DNA of 64,000 bases from Lepidurus packardi (GCA_023053545.1 JAKZAN010000004.1:3844001-3908000), one strand, 5' to 3'; numbered from the stretch's first letter, positions 48,967-61,427 are shown. Translations and numbers: made by a program. The notes: generated by a model not told the origin, from the letters alone.

Positions 48967-50201
48967 TTAATTCTTATTGTCCGCTGTTACCTGGCCGTTA
49001 TTATCAGAATGTAGGGGCAACCCTAATTGGTGCATCTGGACGACTACGTCAAACAAGTAATCATAGCACTCACACCTAATAGAAAGTAATTAGAATATGA
49101 AATGAGAACCAGATCCAAAAAACTTGCATAGTTTTAGCTTGCTCCCAAGTGCTGCCCCAAACGTACACACCGTGCCTCCGAACCAAAACAGCCGAGGTTT
49201 CCGGATATTCTTCCAAAATTTTCGACAAGTCCGACTCCAAATCGCGTTCCCAACAAGTGTTGTCAATAATGGGCACAACGAGTTCCTCATCGTAACGCAA
49301 ATACCGTTGCAGAACTGGATTCCATATGCCCTAAAAGAAACAAGTTAAATACATAAAGGCTTGGCTCAAACACGATTGCTTTTACGTGCTTTTAGTCACG
49401 GAAAACTGGTTTGACTTAAGATCTTACTTTGATCATTTCCAAGTGGGAGATTCGGAAAACATTTCCAGGACATAACAATGTAGCCAAGACAGCGGCTTTG
49501 GAATGCGTGTGAATGACAGCTCCAGCACCTCGTTCTACAGATAATAAATGCAATACCGTTTATTGCGTCTAGGCTAAAAGTACGAAAAATTAGAAATTTA
49601 ATTTCACAACAAGTTTAACTGTAAAGCTTTCTACATAAGAATACGTGAATCTATAACGTATCTTTGGATACGTTGACACTCATTTATGAAAGTACGTAAC
49701 CTACTATTAAGCAACGACAGACTTAAAACTCCAAAAACATAGTACTCAAAACTTATGGCACGGGACTTTAAGAAACTGTAGTAAAACTTACGTCGATAGG
49801 CGCACATGAATAGCGGTGTACATTGGCTCTTTTTGAGATTTTTGTGATAAGGTGGTAGCTGTAGATCTTCCCCATCCAAGCTCTGCACAAAAAGGTCTTC
49901 CGGTCGAATCCGTTCCTTCTGAACTCCAGATGGAGCAATGTAGATTTCTTCCCTTTTTCAGCAAACCCAGTAAAGTTCATTAAACGAGCCTTCAAGTAAA
50001 ATAAACCCCCAAGCTTCCCATATATACATACCCACTTTTGATGCTAATCCCTCCTCCAGTACCTGTAACCCAGCCCAAACGATAGAATTGGCGACATAAA
50101 GCGGGAATAAGTACGCGAGGATGAGTTTCATCCACATTGGTTTCGCTGTCCATTCCCAATAATGACAAGCCTACACCAAGGCCCAAACCGCTTCGCTCCA
50201 T
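48967..50201 (-). CDS. APIP: methylthioribulose-1-phosphate dehydratase (APIP/MtnB)
   Basis: Complete, five exons: 50032-50201, 49792-49952, 49428-49534, 49124-49330 and 48967-49068. It is a zinc enzyme of the methionine salvage pathway that dehydrates 5-methylthioribulose-1-phosphate. Class II aldolase fold landmarks: [20 protein letters not shown] followed by GTGGGIS, then [18 protein letters not shown], the zinc-ligand segment [14 protein letters not shown], and RRHGVYVWG with the third His. The last intron uses a weak donor (CAA then gtttttt) and a gtgtgag acceptor, so the MQ/CYDY junction is the least sure. A possible reverse-strand AATAAA lies at about 48902-48907. Sequence upstream (50.3-51.4 kb) contains loose repeats resembling the first exon's flank. 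Confidence 0.93.
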
Positions 50202-52581
50202 TGCGTCTCACTTGCACACTAATACCTGTGGAATAAGAATATACGCTTACTGTATGTATGGTCAAACCGTGTATAAAACTCTTGTTATACCCTGCTCATA
50301 TAACGACAGTATATTCTGGTAAAACCAGGCATAAGCAGTTAACAATCTAAGCTGACTTCAAAAGAACACATAACTTGGACACTACGACATTCTTCTTTAC
50401 GCAGAATTCGACATCTTTTGGGAAGACAAGTTTTTTTTGTTTTTTTTTTTTAAAGCAACAGCAATAGCAGTTGGAATGAGTTAGAGCGTCGAAACTGTTG
50501 AGTCGAGTGGTTCACCTCGGGCAACGACCCAGAGAAAGACTTGCGATTTTCTAAGCACTTCTAGGGCGATATAAAGATGAATGAAGTGCGCAAGGGTGAG
50601 TTTCGTCCCTTCAGTAGGTTTCCAGGTTTATGGGACTCTCAGGTTATGTTTTGCTGTCTCAAAACCAAAATCCCTAACCGGTACGCTCCTGTACATCTGA
50701 GTTGTACACTCAGACCTATAGAACAAGGATGCTAGGCGATAGGCTAACTCTATTTTAGGTGAAACCTTTGTAAAAGTCTTAGGAAACCCTGCTTAAAAGA
50801 AAAACAATTACACCTACACTAAACTATAGACTGCTGCAATGCACAAGCTATAAGCTGACTTGAAAGCTATCTGATTGTTTAGACCCTTTTTTCGCAGAAT
50901 TCGACGACCTTGGGGTCGCAATAGGCAGGGGTAAGTTTAGATGCAAATCTACCCGGATTGGGCAGGGCAACTAGCATCCTACTTGCAGAGGGCAGTCCTC
51001 TTGAAAAAGTCCAAGTAATTATCCGCGTATTCGCCGAATTCACCAGCTTATGTTACTCTAAGGTAATTAGCGTTGCAAGGGGCCTCATGTGCTCGTCACT
51101 AGCCAAGTAGACTTCTTGGTGGTATATTCTAAGAAACGCAGGAAATAATCAAGGACTACATAAAATGCTACGTATGAAGCAAGCGCAAAGAGTAGCTGGG
51201 GTAGACCGTAGCATGAGAATAAAAGGCTTTGGTATACGATACAGTAGCAGTTGCATAGGGATCGGAGCGTCACAAACGTTGATCGACTTGAGTTGTCTAG
51301 TTTGGGCAACAACCCAGAGAAAGCCTGTTGATTTACTAGATCCATCTAGTGAGAACCACAACCTGAGCGACAAATAAAACGGGGCAAAAACTAGCGAAAC
51401 GTAAGTGCTAAGGCACATTCAGCTTTTCGTAAATATGTATCTTTTCGTCGCTCTTGCGACTCATTGTCCCTTTACAAAAGTATTGTGCAGTGAAAACCGT
51501 TTTACACGAAAAACCTGTCAACAATAAATGGTATTCAGGTCCGGACGAAATACTACGTAATTCCATACATTTGTTTCTTTTTAACAGGAAACGAAAACCA
51601 CTTAACACGACGAAGTTTCGCGTCTTGGAGGAACGACAAAATAGTTTTGCTGCGAAGTTTTTTTTTTTTGGACGACAAAATACTTTTTTCTACTTACAAA
51701 CCGTCCCCCTCTGCCAAAGGGAAGGGTTGTAGAGCCTTAGCAACATCCCTGACCTAAGTTCAAATTTTTGTCTTTCTCGACCCAACAGTCCGTGGGCAGT
51801 CGAAACATTTCATTTTTATTTACAGTCTGTTAAAATGCTTTAAAATATATTATTTGTGCTTTAAAATGTATAGACTGTCAATGTACAAGTATAAACTTGA
51901 ATAGTAACTCTGTTATCAAGACAGTTTTTGTATTAACTAGGTTTTTTGCGTTTATCTGTTCCTTTGAACAAATTCGCACGAATTGGCACGAATTCCTTTG
52001 AGCACGAAAAATTATTCCGGTCCCTTCGATATCGTGTTAAGCGGTTTTCACTGTATTTGGTTTCCAGCTTCCGTGACTGGAGAGTGAACTTTAACCGCAG
52101 ACGCTCGTGACAGATTCTTCGCTCTGTCTGGTGATAATAGACCTTTTTTAATCTGAATAAAAGGTGGAATGGAGACATGTGATGGAATGATAACGTAGTA
52201 GTGCGGAAAGGGTCAAGGCGAAGGCCGTATGTTGAACCGACCTATCTAAAGCCAAGTCACTCAAGAGTATCGTGTTGCTACATTAGTATGCTCTAAAGCA
52301 CTTTTCCCCCTCACTTTTTATCTTTTCTGTTTTTTCCTCCGCACGCTGCGTTCTGCATACGAGGTTTGACGAACGGTTAACCGATTTGAAAGGTTCGGCT
52401 TCATGACATCAAAAACGAGGAGCAGGATTATAGTAACAGTTTTGGAACAGAAAGGCTCAGACTATAGCTCTAATCAGTGTAGAAGTCGACCAGTTGGGGA
52501 ACTAACCAAATTTCATCCCGGGACTGGGTGAAAGATTTGATTTCTTCTTTTCATTTTGTGTTCGTTCAGATCTTGGAAACC
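50202..52581. other. intergenic APIP-DHCR7, with degenerate repeats
   Basis: About 2.4 kb. Loosely repeated blocks include: cgcagaattcgac preceded by aagctgactt at about 50350-50410 and 50850-50900, and gggcaac(g/a)acccagagaaag at about 50518 and 51304. The sequence near 50590-50620 (gcgcaagggtgagtttcgtcc) resembles APIP exon 1 sequence near 50110-50135. This suggests old local duplications that have decayed. A 5' UTR acceptor (gttcag) sits just before the DHCR7 start. Confidence 0.4.
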
Positions 52582-54202
52582 ATGACGAGTACTTGGGAGC
52601 AATCATGCACGTTTTTCCGGCAACGATTGGTGCCACCGATATTCTTGGCTTTCTTCACTTTCGCCGTGCAAGGTTTAGCCTTGTGGGGTAATCCGACCCC
52701 TTCCTTCGACAAATCGAGGTAGAAAATACCCAGTACATAGTAAAGCAAAATTACAAGAGTATTTGGTGTCTTAGGTTACTTGGTAATGGGTTCGCTTGGA
52801 TTATCGTAGTGGTATTTTGCTTATGGGCGCTGGTATTCCTCAAAGTGCCATCTGCCAAGTACAAAGGCCCAACCACGTCTTTCGGCTACACGCCCACGTA
52901 CCAAGCCAACGGCCTTTTCTACTACTTTGTTTCCATTTCGGCTTTTGGAGGATTACACCTCGTCTACCCCGACTTATCGACGAGGATTTATGACAACTTC
53001 CCGTATATCCTGGGCTCGCTCAACATCGTAGCGTTCGCACTTTGCATTGGCCTTCTGGCGCTAGCTAAAATAGCGCCTCAAACACAGGAAAAACTAGACA
53101 AGTGAGCCTAATTTGTTACTATTATTGAGTGTAGCTGGATCTTACTATTAGTTCTCAACAAAATGAATACATGTTTAATTTTTGCATTATTAATAACCAT
53201 TTGTTGATTACCGAGAACACTAATCTAAGCGTTGACCGTGAGAAATTGGGCTTTTAAGTTATTTGAAGTTAAGCGAATTAAAAGACGTACTTAAATTAGT
53301 CGAATTTAACCAAACTATTTTCAATATGTCTACATTTGCGGTTAGGTTTCTATTGTGAGCGCACACTTCTTGAACATAAAATGAAAATTGACTTTCGCTA
53401 ATGCCAATCTTTCTTCACCAGGGCACCCATATTGTTCGAGTTTTATCGTGGCATGGAAATCCATCCGCGTTTGCTTGGCGTCGACGTCAAGCAATGGACC
53501 AATTGCCGGATTGGTATGATGGCTTGGCAGTTACTCATTCTAGCCCATTTCTGGGCGGGCTATGAACGCCACGGGTTCCATAGCGGCTTTTTGGTCAATC
53601 TCCTCCTGCAGTCACTTTACATTGTCAAATTTTTCTACTGGGAAACCGGATACTTTACTACCCTCGACATTACCTTGGACCGTGCCGGGTATTATATCTG
53701 CTGGGGTTGCTTGGTTTGGGTACCAGCCTTTTACACCTTCACTTCCTACTACTTCGTCGCCCACCCGCCCGTAATGTCCGACACCACCAACGCAGCCATC
53801 TTCGTTATCGGAATCTTAGCCGTAGCGTTTAACTATCGCGTGGATCACGAAAAAAAGAAGTTCCGCGAAAATCCTAACTGCAAACTATGGGGTCGAAAGG
53901 CTGAGTATATAGAAGCAGAATACGACAGCAGCCAAGGACGTAGACGTACCAAACTCTTGGTATCCGGATGTTGGGGCGTGGTTCGTCACCTCAACTACGA
54001 TTTCGAAATACTCGCCGCGCTATGCTGGTGTGTGCCAGGATACGGCTCCGGTATTGGACCCTTCGCGTACGTCTTGTTCCTGACAGTCCTGCTGGTACAT
54101 CGCATCTTTCGTGACGAAGACAAATGTTCCAAAAAGTATGGTCGCAGCTGGACTAAATACTGTCAACGAGTTCCCTACCGGCTAGTTCCTTATATTTTCT
54201 AA
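52582..54202 (+). CDS. DHCR7: 7-dehydrocholesterol reductase
   Basis: Complete, three exons: 52582-52718, 52775-53101 and 53422-54202; phases close to 414 residues. An ER-membrane sterol reductase of the ERG4/ERG24 family that reduces the delta-7 double bond of 7-dehydrocholesterol with NADPH. Evidence: FEFYRGMEIHPRLLGVDVKQ, CRIGMMAWQLLIL, FFYWETGYFTTLDI, the family signature LLVSGCWGVVRHLNYDFEIL, and the C-terminal block RDEDKCSKKYGRSWTKYC with VPYRLVPYIF, which matches the vertebrate DHCR7 end closely. TM7SF2 and LBR are related, but this C terminus and length favour DHCR7. Arthropods lack most cholesterol synthesis, so if this is an arthropod the enzyme would act on dietary sterols. AATAAA occurs at 54265 and 54346. 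Confidence 0.94.
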
Positions 54203-56186
54203 TTTCAATGCCTTAGCACTAATACTGGGTATGTTTTTCTTTAAAGCAAAGGGCAGGAAACTCGAATAAAAAAATCCCACGCAATTTGCTTTCTTTTTGT
54301 ACGTTGAGTCTGTTTTCCAATTGTATACTCATGAGACACAATTTCAATAAAATCGTCAATGCATTCTAGCTCTGCTAAGTTTCGTTGATTTGGTTGTCAA
54401 TGACCTGAACTATTAGCCAGAATAAGTGAATAAGTTTCCACTTGGAAACCCGAAACTGGGCAAAGAGCATGATTTCCTAATTTTTACCTGTTCTAGAGTC
54501 CCACGGGTCCACGAAAGAAAAATGAAGGTCTGTGTTATAGTTGTTGCCAATGGCTCCAGGCCCGGATGCTATTTATCCACTCCGTCCCTCCTGATTCACT
54601 CGGCCCTTATGCAGAAGAGACGCGTCTGGCCGTGGTCTACGCTTTTTCAGCAACGTGGAGCTCTGGCATGGGGCGCTGGATCCAAGGGGACCCCACTTGC
54701 TAAGCACACCTGGATGCAAACAGACATTTTCCAGTCCCAATACCTCCACAGTACAAATACACGCGTGGTTTTCAACCAACTGAAGTCACTGGGCAGTGAA
54801 ATTTACGTTCGTGGAATTTTTAGTGGTGATTTTTTGTCTTCCCTCCCTTAACCTTGAACAAATTACTCACTGAATTTTGGTTGACTTTACACAAGAAAAT
54901 TCTACTCGTAAGCAGGCGTAGGACGCACCATGGGTTGGTACAGAAGAGCTAAGAAGCCTTGAAAACTTCCCCGCAACATAAAACCTGTTCAAGGTAAAAA
55001 TAAAGATGAAACAAGTACTGTGAAATTAGTTCAGCGACTAATGTTTCAATTGAGGTGTAAACTTAAGCTTTCCCAGCTCAAATAATAAATTCCTGTCGGG
55101 CCGAGGACTTTAAGCCGATGAGAATCTCGCTGTTATTGTATCTCGTTCGTGCTCTAGTTCCTTGCCTGCCTACTTGGGGACAACGATACAGTACGACAAT
55201 CGCAAGCGGTTCGGCTTGGGCCAAATCGAGCCTGCGAACGAAACACACAGAAACGAGAGCTATAAGACAAGGGCAGGAGGGAATGGCGCGTTGCGGCATG
55301 AGCAAGGTGTAACGTCAATACTTTGGGTTTGGTTTGAGAGGGGGGGGGGAGATAGTGGGAACAAAAGGCAGAGGCGTGGCTTGGGGTTTCCCGAACTCCA
55401 CGCCAGTCGAACCTAAAAAACAGTGAAACTTTGGACTCACGGCGCAGTGTCGGCGCCGTATTGTACTACACCCAGCCATGCTTGAGCTATTCAGGACTGA
55501 AAAACCCTTATCTCCGCCCCCTGTACACCTCTGTGGTTTGCTATACTTGCTGCCCCTTACCGTATCGGTTTCCTAGGTGAGTTTGGAGCTTATATTTGCG
55601 CCGAGTATTTAATACGGTGTTGAACAGTTGATCATTCCAAAACACTTTTTGAAATCAAATTGTGATGTCCAAATGCGCAAGTGCAATCGATAAAGTTGAG
55701 AATAACGATGATAAGCCCTCGTTATGCGCACAGCAAACTGTAACCAACCTGTAAGTCAATGCCTTTCCTTGTGAGCTCCGTAACCTGATATTTCACAATT
55801 CATCTTTCACATTTAAAGCAGCGGAAAAGGAGAAATCCATGTTAATCATTTACTCTTTTTATTCCTAGGTTGTAATTTTACTCAAGCGGGTTTTTTACCA
55901 AGTCATAAGGAAATTTCACTCAGCGAGGTTACGGATGTATTACAGTTGTATCAATCATAAAGTAACCATGGAAGTTCGTAAACCGGCAAAATACCTGTGC
56001 AAAAGAGGAGTGCAGCTTGGTTTGGCGGTCTGAGAGTGCCATTTTACCCTGAGCGAACCCGGATCAATACAGGACTATTTTTGTGGGTTTTAAAGAAAAT
56101 TTCGTGCTGTGTTGCTGTAATCACTCAAGAAATAAGGAAAAGTGTATGCAGATAGCTACAAACCGGACACAAGCCACAATCTCACC
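54203..56186. other. intergenic DHCR7-fucosyltransferase
   Basis: About 2 kb. A plus ORF of 141 codons (54426-54851) has no recognised domain and competes with an antisense ORF over the same bases; I do not accept it as a gene. A G10-like run is near 55341-55350. The right end should contain the fucosyltransferase promoter. Confidence 0.5.
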
Positions 56187-57840
56187 ATGCCTCGAGTGTC
56201 GTTGCGTCGTGGTTGCATGTATATAGTGTACACGGTGACAGCCACAAGCCTGTTAATGCTGGCAGTACAATGGAGCATTCAACAACAAGAGCAACTTCTC
56301 CATGATGCCACCGCTCCTTTAGCAGCGTTAGGACAGGCAGCGGTCCAGTTAGCCCTGCACCCCGCACAAGAACTCAGAGCGCAGTTTCAAAGCAGAAATT
56401 CTACCTCTATTCCTAATCCGTCTCCTTCCAACAATGAAATCCTACCCGTCAATCTCTCACTCCCGTGGTTCATGGCAAATGGTGGCGTACGACCAGAGCA
56501 CAACGCCCGGCCTGCGGCACCAATTTGGCCGGAAGATAGTCCAGATCAAGACCGTATCGATCAGCAATTAATGATTGGGCCTGAAGTGCTACCAGGAGCA
56601 GATGGTCTAACATTAGCCCCAGATCAAGAACCTCTGAAGAAAATCTATCTGTACAATGGCCTGGGAGCGTGGTCGGGCTTAAAAGGGGGGCGTGGCTTAT
56701 TCTTACAGCAACAATGTCCTGTTAACCGTTGCGTTTTGACAGGCAGGAAATCCGAAGCCACTGAAGCGGACGCTATATTATTCAAAGATGCTTACTCACG
56801 GCCGCCACATAAGCGTTCGATGAATCAAGTAGAGTTATATTTTATTTGTCATTATTTTTTTCATTTAAGCTCAATTCGCCTCTGGGGAAATATAGGTTTG
56901 GATTATGTATATGTTGGAATGTCCTTTACACACCCAGTTCGTCAGCGAAAAAGATGCATTTAACTGGACAGCAACCTACCGCCATGACAGTGACATTGTT
57001 GCACCATATGAACGATGGCATTATTACGATTCGAAAGTTCGATCCAAGGTTCAGAATCACAACTATGCAACTAATAAAACCAAACAAGTAAAGATAATGT
57101 TTGGCATTTACATATTTACACTAGTATCTATTATTATGTTTTTCTCCCTAAAATTAAACAGGTGGCTTGGTTTGTTTCTAATTGCGGCGCCAAGAATAAT
57201 AGATTGGAGTACGCTAAAACTTTAAGGGAGTACATCGGCGTGGATATTTATGGTAATTGTGGTGATAAGCACTGCCCACGCCAAAACGGCAAATGTTTCG
57301 ACATACTATCGAAAGAATATAAGTTCTATCTGGCGTTTGAAAACTCCAATTGTCGCGACTACATTACTGAAAAGTTTTTCGTCAACGGGTTACAGTAAGC
57401 TTGGAGAGAACAATAGAAAACTTAACGCATTGCCGACCATATATCTTTTCCATCCGTTACATAGGAATGACGTACTTCCCATTGTTATGGGCGCTCACAG
57501 AGAAGACTACGAACGAGCGGCTCCGCACAAGTCTTTCATTCATGTGGATGATTTCGAATCCCCCAAAGCATTAGCAGAGTATCTGCATCGCTTAGACCAA
57601 GATGACACCCTTTACAACGAATACTTCAAATGGAAACATACCGGCGAGTTCATCAACACGTACTTCTTTTGTCGTCTATGTGCTATGCTTCATGAAGCGC
57701 CTGCACACAGTAAATCGTACGCCGACTATAATCAGTGGTGGCGAGGGGGTCTGACTTGCATACGAGGATCTTGGAGAGCCTTGGAAGAATACCGTAAAAC
57801 TAAAACGCCTAACGTTTCTTCAAGCAAGAACAATCAGTAG
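56187..57840 (+). CDS. alpha-1,3-fucosyltransferase (GT10, FucTA-like)
   Basis: Complete, four exons: 56187-56828 (or from 56142), 56896-57087, 57162-57394 and 57465-57840. Phases close to 480 residues from the preferred ATG at 56187 (context caccATGcc), or 495 from 56142. Golgi type II topology: short basic tail, one signal-anchor helix (about residues 11-28), then a Pro/Gln-rich stem. Catalytic-domain landmarks: VWIMYMLECPLHT, then VAWFVSNCGAKNNRLEYAK, the GT10 donor-binding motif FYLAFENSNCRDYITEKFF, and PIVMGAHREDYERAAPHKSF. The long Cys-containing C terminus (CRLC, then YADYNQWWRGGLTC) resembles invertebrate core alpha-1,3-fucosyltransferase A more than Lewis-type enzymes; the exact acceptor is inference. 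It uses GDP-fucose. Confidence 0.92.
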
Positions 57841-59575
57841 CCAGGCAGCCGGAAAGAAACATTGAACCATAAAGAAGCACAAAGTAAAAACAGTGCGACG
57901 TACGCACCGGAAGATAAGGGATATGTTTTTTTAAAGCCTACGGTTACAGATGGTAACAAACTGGCAAAAGCACAATGCAAAAGATTCCTCACCAAACTAG
58001 TCAGCAGATGAGAGAACAGTTATTACACTGCAACATTCCCAGCACCATCAACAAGTGCATTTCGTGTGATGTCTTTACATTTTTTTCTTTAAAACCGTTC
58101 TTATTGGGATTCTGGGATGGGTCATGTAGATAATTTTTAAAGTAAGCCGCAAGGAGTTTCGAGCATTCCATCCGCACAAAAGGAAGCCTTTCATTTTTTA
58201 ATTTAATTCTTATTTTAAATTTTGCCTTTTCCCTTTGTTTATACTGTTCATCCCAACCCAGAAATGGAGAGCAGCATATATATTGGCAGAAAAAGAAAAC
58301 CGCCTGTCCTATTGTAACTGAAGTTGACGGCAGGCTCCAGTCAAGACGCAGCAAATAGGGCATAGTGCGTACTCATAACATCTTTTACACTGTATGTACT
58401 GCGTTCCATTATTTTTTCCAGATTATTTTTCGGTGTTGTGTTTTAAACAAATTCCGAGATGTTTAAGAAAATAAAGAAATCTCTCTATTATAGCAACTTT
58501 CTTCTCATATTTTTCCTCTTTAATTTCTCAAATATTGCCATCCAAATTTTCATCTCGTGCACTTATAAACTATCACACCTTTAAGGCGTCATAATTTAGC
58601 TTCTGATCGTGATAATTAGTTTCTGCTTTCATTATAGTACACGACGAAGAATATTTATATGAACACTTTTACGGCTAATAACTAGACAAAGTCTACCATG
58701 TTAATATCTGCATAGATGTGTTGCTATACATAATTAAAGTACCATTTAATTTGATTCCACAAATGGTAATCACCTTTCATGAGACCAAAATTAGGAGAAC
58801 TATGGTTACACTGAATAATAATTCAAGTAAGTGGCTAATATTTAACTTTTCTAAAAGACAAGTCAGATCAAGTCTTTCTTGAAGACTTAAAAACCTAACT
58901 AAACCTAACCTAAACCTCCTTCATTTTAAGACGAGTCTCTAAAGCAGTAGTCGTTTCCAAACGGTCGAGATAGCCAGTGCTAATATCCACTTCACACACT
59001 CCGTGATTAAGCTATTCGTAACATTAGTTGGAACTTCAGCTTGGGTTAAGCAGTTTTAAACAAAGGACAAACTGTGAGACAGGATAATTACTCAAGGTCA
59101 ATAAACGTTTGAGACGAACTTACGATATCTTCGAACCAGCTGTTGTTAACTTTTCGCCACACCATGTAAATGGGATTAACTTTATGCAATCAAGCAGCTC
59201 GGCACAATAACAAGGGAACGGTTAAGAACAAAACTCCGAGAAATAAACTCATACGCCATCTGCCTAACACTAAGACGGGAATTTATTTGCATCGACGATA
59301 TGGGCGCCGGTTTTGGTTTCGACACTCGAATGAACTCGGGTGAATTCATGTTGTCTTTTTTCCTGAAGATCAAGGCATGACAAAATCGATTCTGAACGTT
59401 GGATTTTTTAGCTTAAATATAACCAAAGCAACCCTGGGATTCTTGCTCCAAGACTTTGTAACAGATTTGCTTGCCCATTTGCAATTGGAAAACTTCTTCG
59501 AATCTGTTCATGTCCACCCACACACTACAACAACCCTATTAAAGATGCTACTGATAAAATGCAAAGAAAACCTCA
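57841..59575. other. intergenic fucosyltransferase-HORMA gene
   Basis: About 1.7 kb, convergent 3' ends. A 120-codon minus ORF at 58001-58363 looks non-coding. A degenerate telomere-like stretch (cctaactaaacctaacctaaacct) lies at about 58893-58916. Short minus ORFs at 59182-59373 and 59377-59500 could be extra 3' exons of the HORMA gene, because its stop codon overlaps a donor-like gtgagg. Confidence 0.45.
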
Positions 59576-61222
59576 CTATTCATCCCCGTTCCTTTCCGTT
59601 GGTTTAAGAACTTGGCTGCACAATAACCTTTCAACAAGCCGGTCTACAACAATGGGGTCGCTATCATTTATACTTTCCTTTAAGTGCTGCATTCGGATAG
59701 TGATATGGGGTATTGGGAGTACCGGATCGGGCCGATACATGTAGTGGATGATTTTTACAAGTATTTTACGATAGCGACAAAGATCCTACAACACAAAAAT
59801 TAATAATGAATAAAGAGACTCGACTCCAATCTTTCAATTGCATGTTTTACCTGTAACTCACTTTCTTCCCTTAATAAAAGGAGACAATCTGTGCAAGTCA
59901 GGTGATATTTCCGAGAGCATTCTAAGCAGACATGATATTGTGGAACGTCCTTCTTTCGATATATCCCGAAGCACGACTAACATATAACAACGGGACAAAA
60001 ATAAATTAGGTAGGAACATACCATTTGTTCAAGAACGCATACAGAATGTTGCCAGTATCCACAGCAATGACACTGAATGGTGCCGTCGGTGTTTTTCTGA
60101 TTACAGGGGCAGTGAATCTCGTGATTCGTAATTTGTCTAGCTTCAGCTTTTATAACTTTAAAGTCTTCGCTGGAGAAGAAGTCTTCATTTGTCCATGAAA
60201 CCCTAACGTGTAAGGCTTTTATTGTCTCCCAGTTCCCTTTTATATCCTGCAATTCTAAAATAATGGATTATAGAAAAACTTAATTTAACTTAAGTTGTTT
60301 GTCAAAAATAAAACTCGTCACACCTTCAGCTATGGGAGTAAAGGACATGGGGTTGATCTTGAAGTGAATCGTTACGATCAAAGAAAACGGTCCAACGTGA
60401 ACTTCGCCGATTTTCAAGCGTTGAGGTTCTTGGATAGTTGGCAAACCAACTTTACAACGCTGAAGATCATCAGGAAGCCTTATGAAGACATTTCCTATTT
60501 ATAAGGTTAGAGGATTGAATTACGCTTTAGTCTTACTCAAAAAACAGTACCGGTCCTGGTTGTCAACGCCGCAAGTAAACCTGGTACATCTGATAATGCG
60601 TCTTTTTTATACGGTGCATCGCCAAATTTCAACTTATCCATCTCGCGACGTAGATCTTGTAGAAAAACTTTTACATTTTCGGCGATAATTTCTTCACATA
60701 AAGAATCCTCATTAACATGATTTTCATGAGCAATTTTAAATTCGTAAATTTCCAACGCTTCCGACTCGCAGTTTATATCTTCATGGGTGCTAAGTACCAA
60801 CTTCCGAAGCTTTTGAATAAACAGTAAGGTCTAAGCTTTTTTATTAATCATATTTGAAAAAATTTCACTTGTTTTCTTGCTATAATCGAAGCAGCTTTCT
60901 TCAGAATAGTGAACAGGAAACTAACGTGACTATCTTCCAGGGTAGTGGGTCTTAAGGTCTTCAGCAAATTTACACCAAAAACTCGATCGAGGGGCAAAAA
61001 TAGCCATCCTTCAATAAGCTTTCTTGCGTACGCCACATACGAAACTGACAGAACAAGCTGCCAATAAAAAATGCGAGTAATTTTGTCTTCATTTCGGGAT
61101 ATCCCTAACATTTCTTCAAGAAGCTGTAACAAGCATAGAAATTAGAGGTTTTACAATTCAATTTCGTTTTCATATAAATTTACAATTTCAGAAAGACGAC
61201 TGTTAGGCATTTGAATTTTCAT
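59576..61222 (-). CDS. HORMA-domain meiotic axis protein with PHD and winged-helix region (HORMAD/Hop1-like)
   Basis: Seven exons in phase: 61184-61222, 60869-61123, 60551-60809, 60324-60494, 60022-60254, 59851-59976 and 59576-59785, giving 430 residues. The N-terminal two thirds is a HORMA domain: LVLSVSYVAYARKLIEGWLF, then a linker and LRKLVLSTHED, EALEIYEFKIAHEN, LPDDLQ and RLKIGEVHVG. A PHD-type zinc finger follows: CPC, CHCC, WQHSVC, then CLEC across an intron. The last exon (DLCRYRKILVKIIHYMYRP, VVDRLVERLLCSQVL) looks like a winged helix. HORMA-PHD-wHTH is the arrangement of yeast Hop1 and of several animal HORMADs, in which the C-terminal part binds chromatin and guides double-strand-break formation. 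No obvious C-terminal closure motif is visible; the stop overlaps donor-like gtgagg, so a longer isoform is possible. Drosophila lacks this family. Confidence 0.85.
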
Positions 61223-61427
61223 ACTTGAGAAGAGTTTGAGTAACACACTTCAATTGTACAGGATTATGGACTATTTACTAAACTATTTCCAGATTTCCCG
61301 CGCTTCCGCCTGTATGTCGCTACCGTCTCGGTCTTGAGCCTGCGCAGAAGCAGTCCGCGTGTTATGTGTTTAAAAGAATTAAAATCATTTTTCTTTTGTT
61401 AATATTGTAAAAATAAACGTTCCCGGA
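61223..61427. promoter_or_regulatory. 205-bp bidirectional promoter region, HORMA gene / MRPS15
   Basis: Start codons of two divergent genes are only 205 bp apart, so their transcription starts must share this segment. It is GC richer in the centre (cgcgcttccgcc, gcgcagaagcagtccgcg) than its flanks and shows no TATA box at a fitting position. A meiosis-type gene and a mitochondrial housekeeping gene share it. Confidence 0.5.

Noticed and set aside
54426-54851. 141-codon plus ORF
   Set aside because: No domain, no splice signals, and a competing antisense ORF covers the same bases; more likely chance or old repeat-derived sequence.
58001-58363. 120-codon minus ORF
   Set aside because: Low-complexity Lys/Phe/Cys mix, AT-rich codons, no conserved block; lies in a convergent 3' region.
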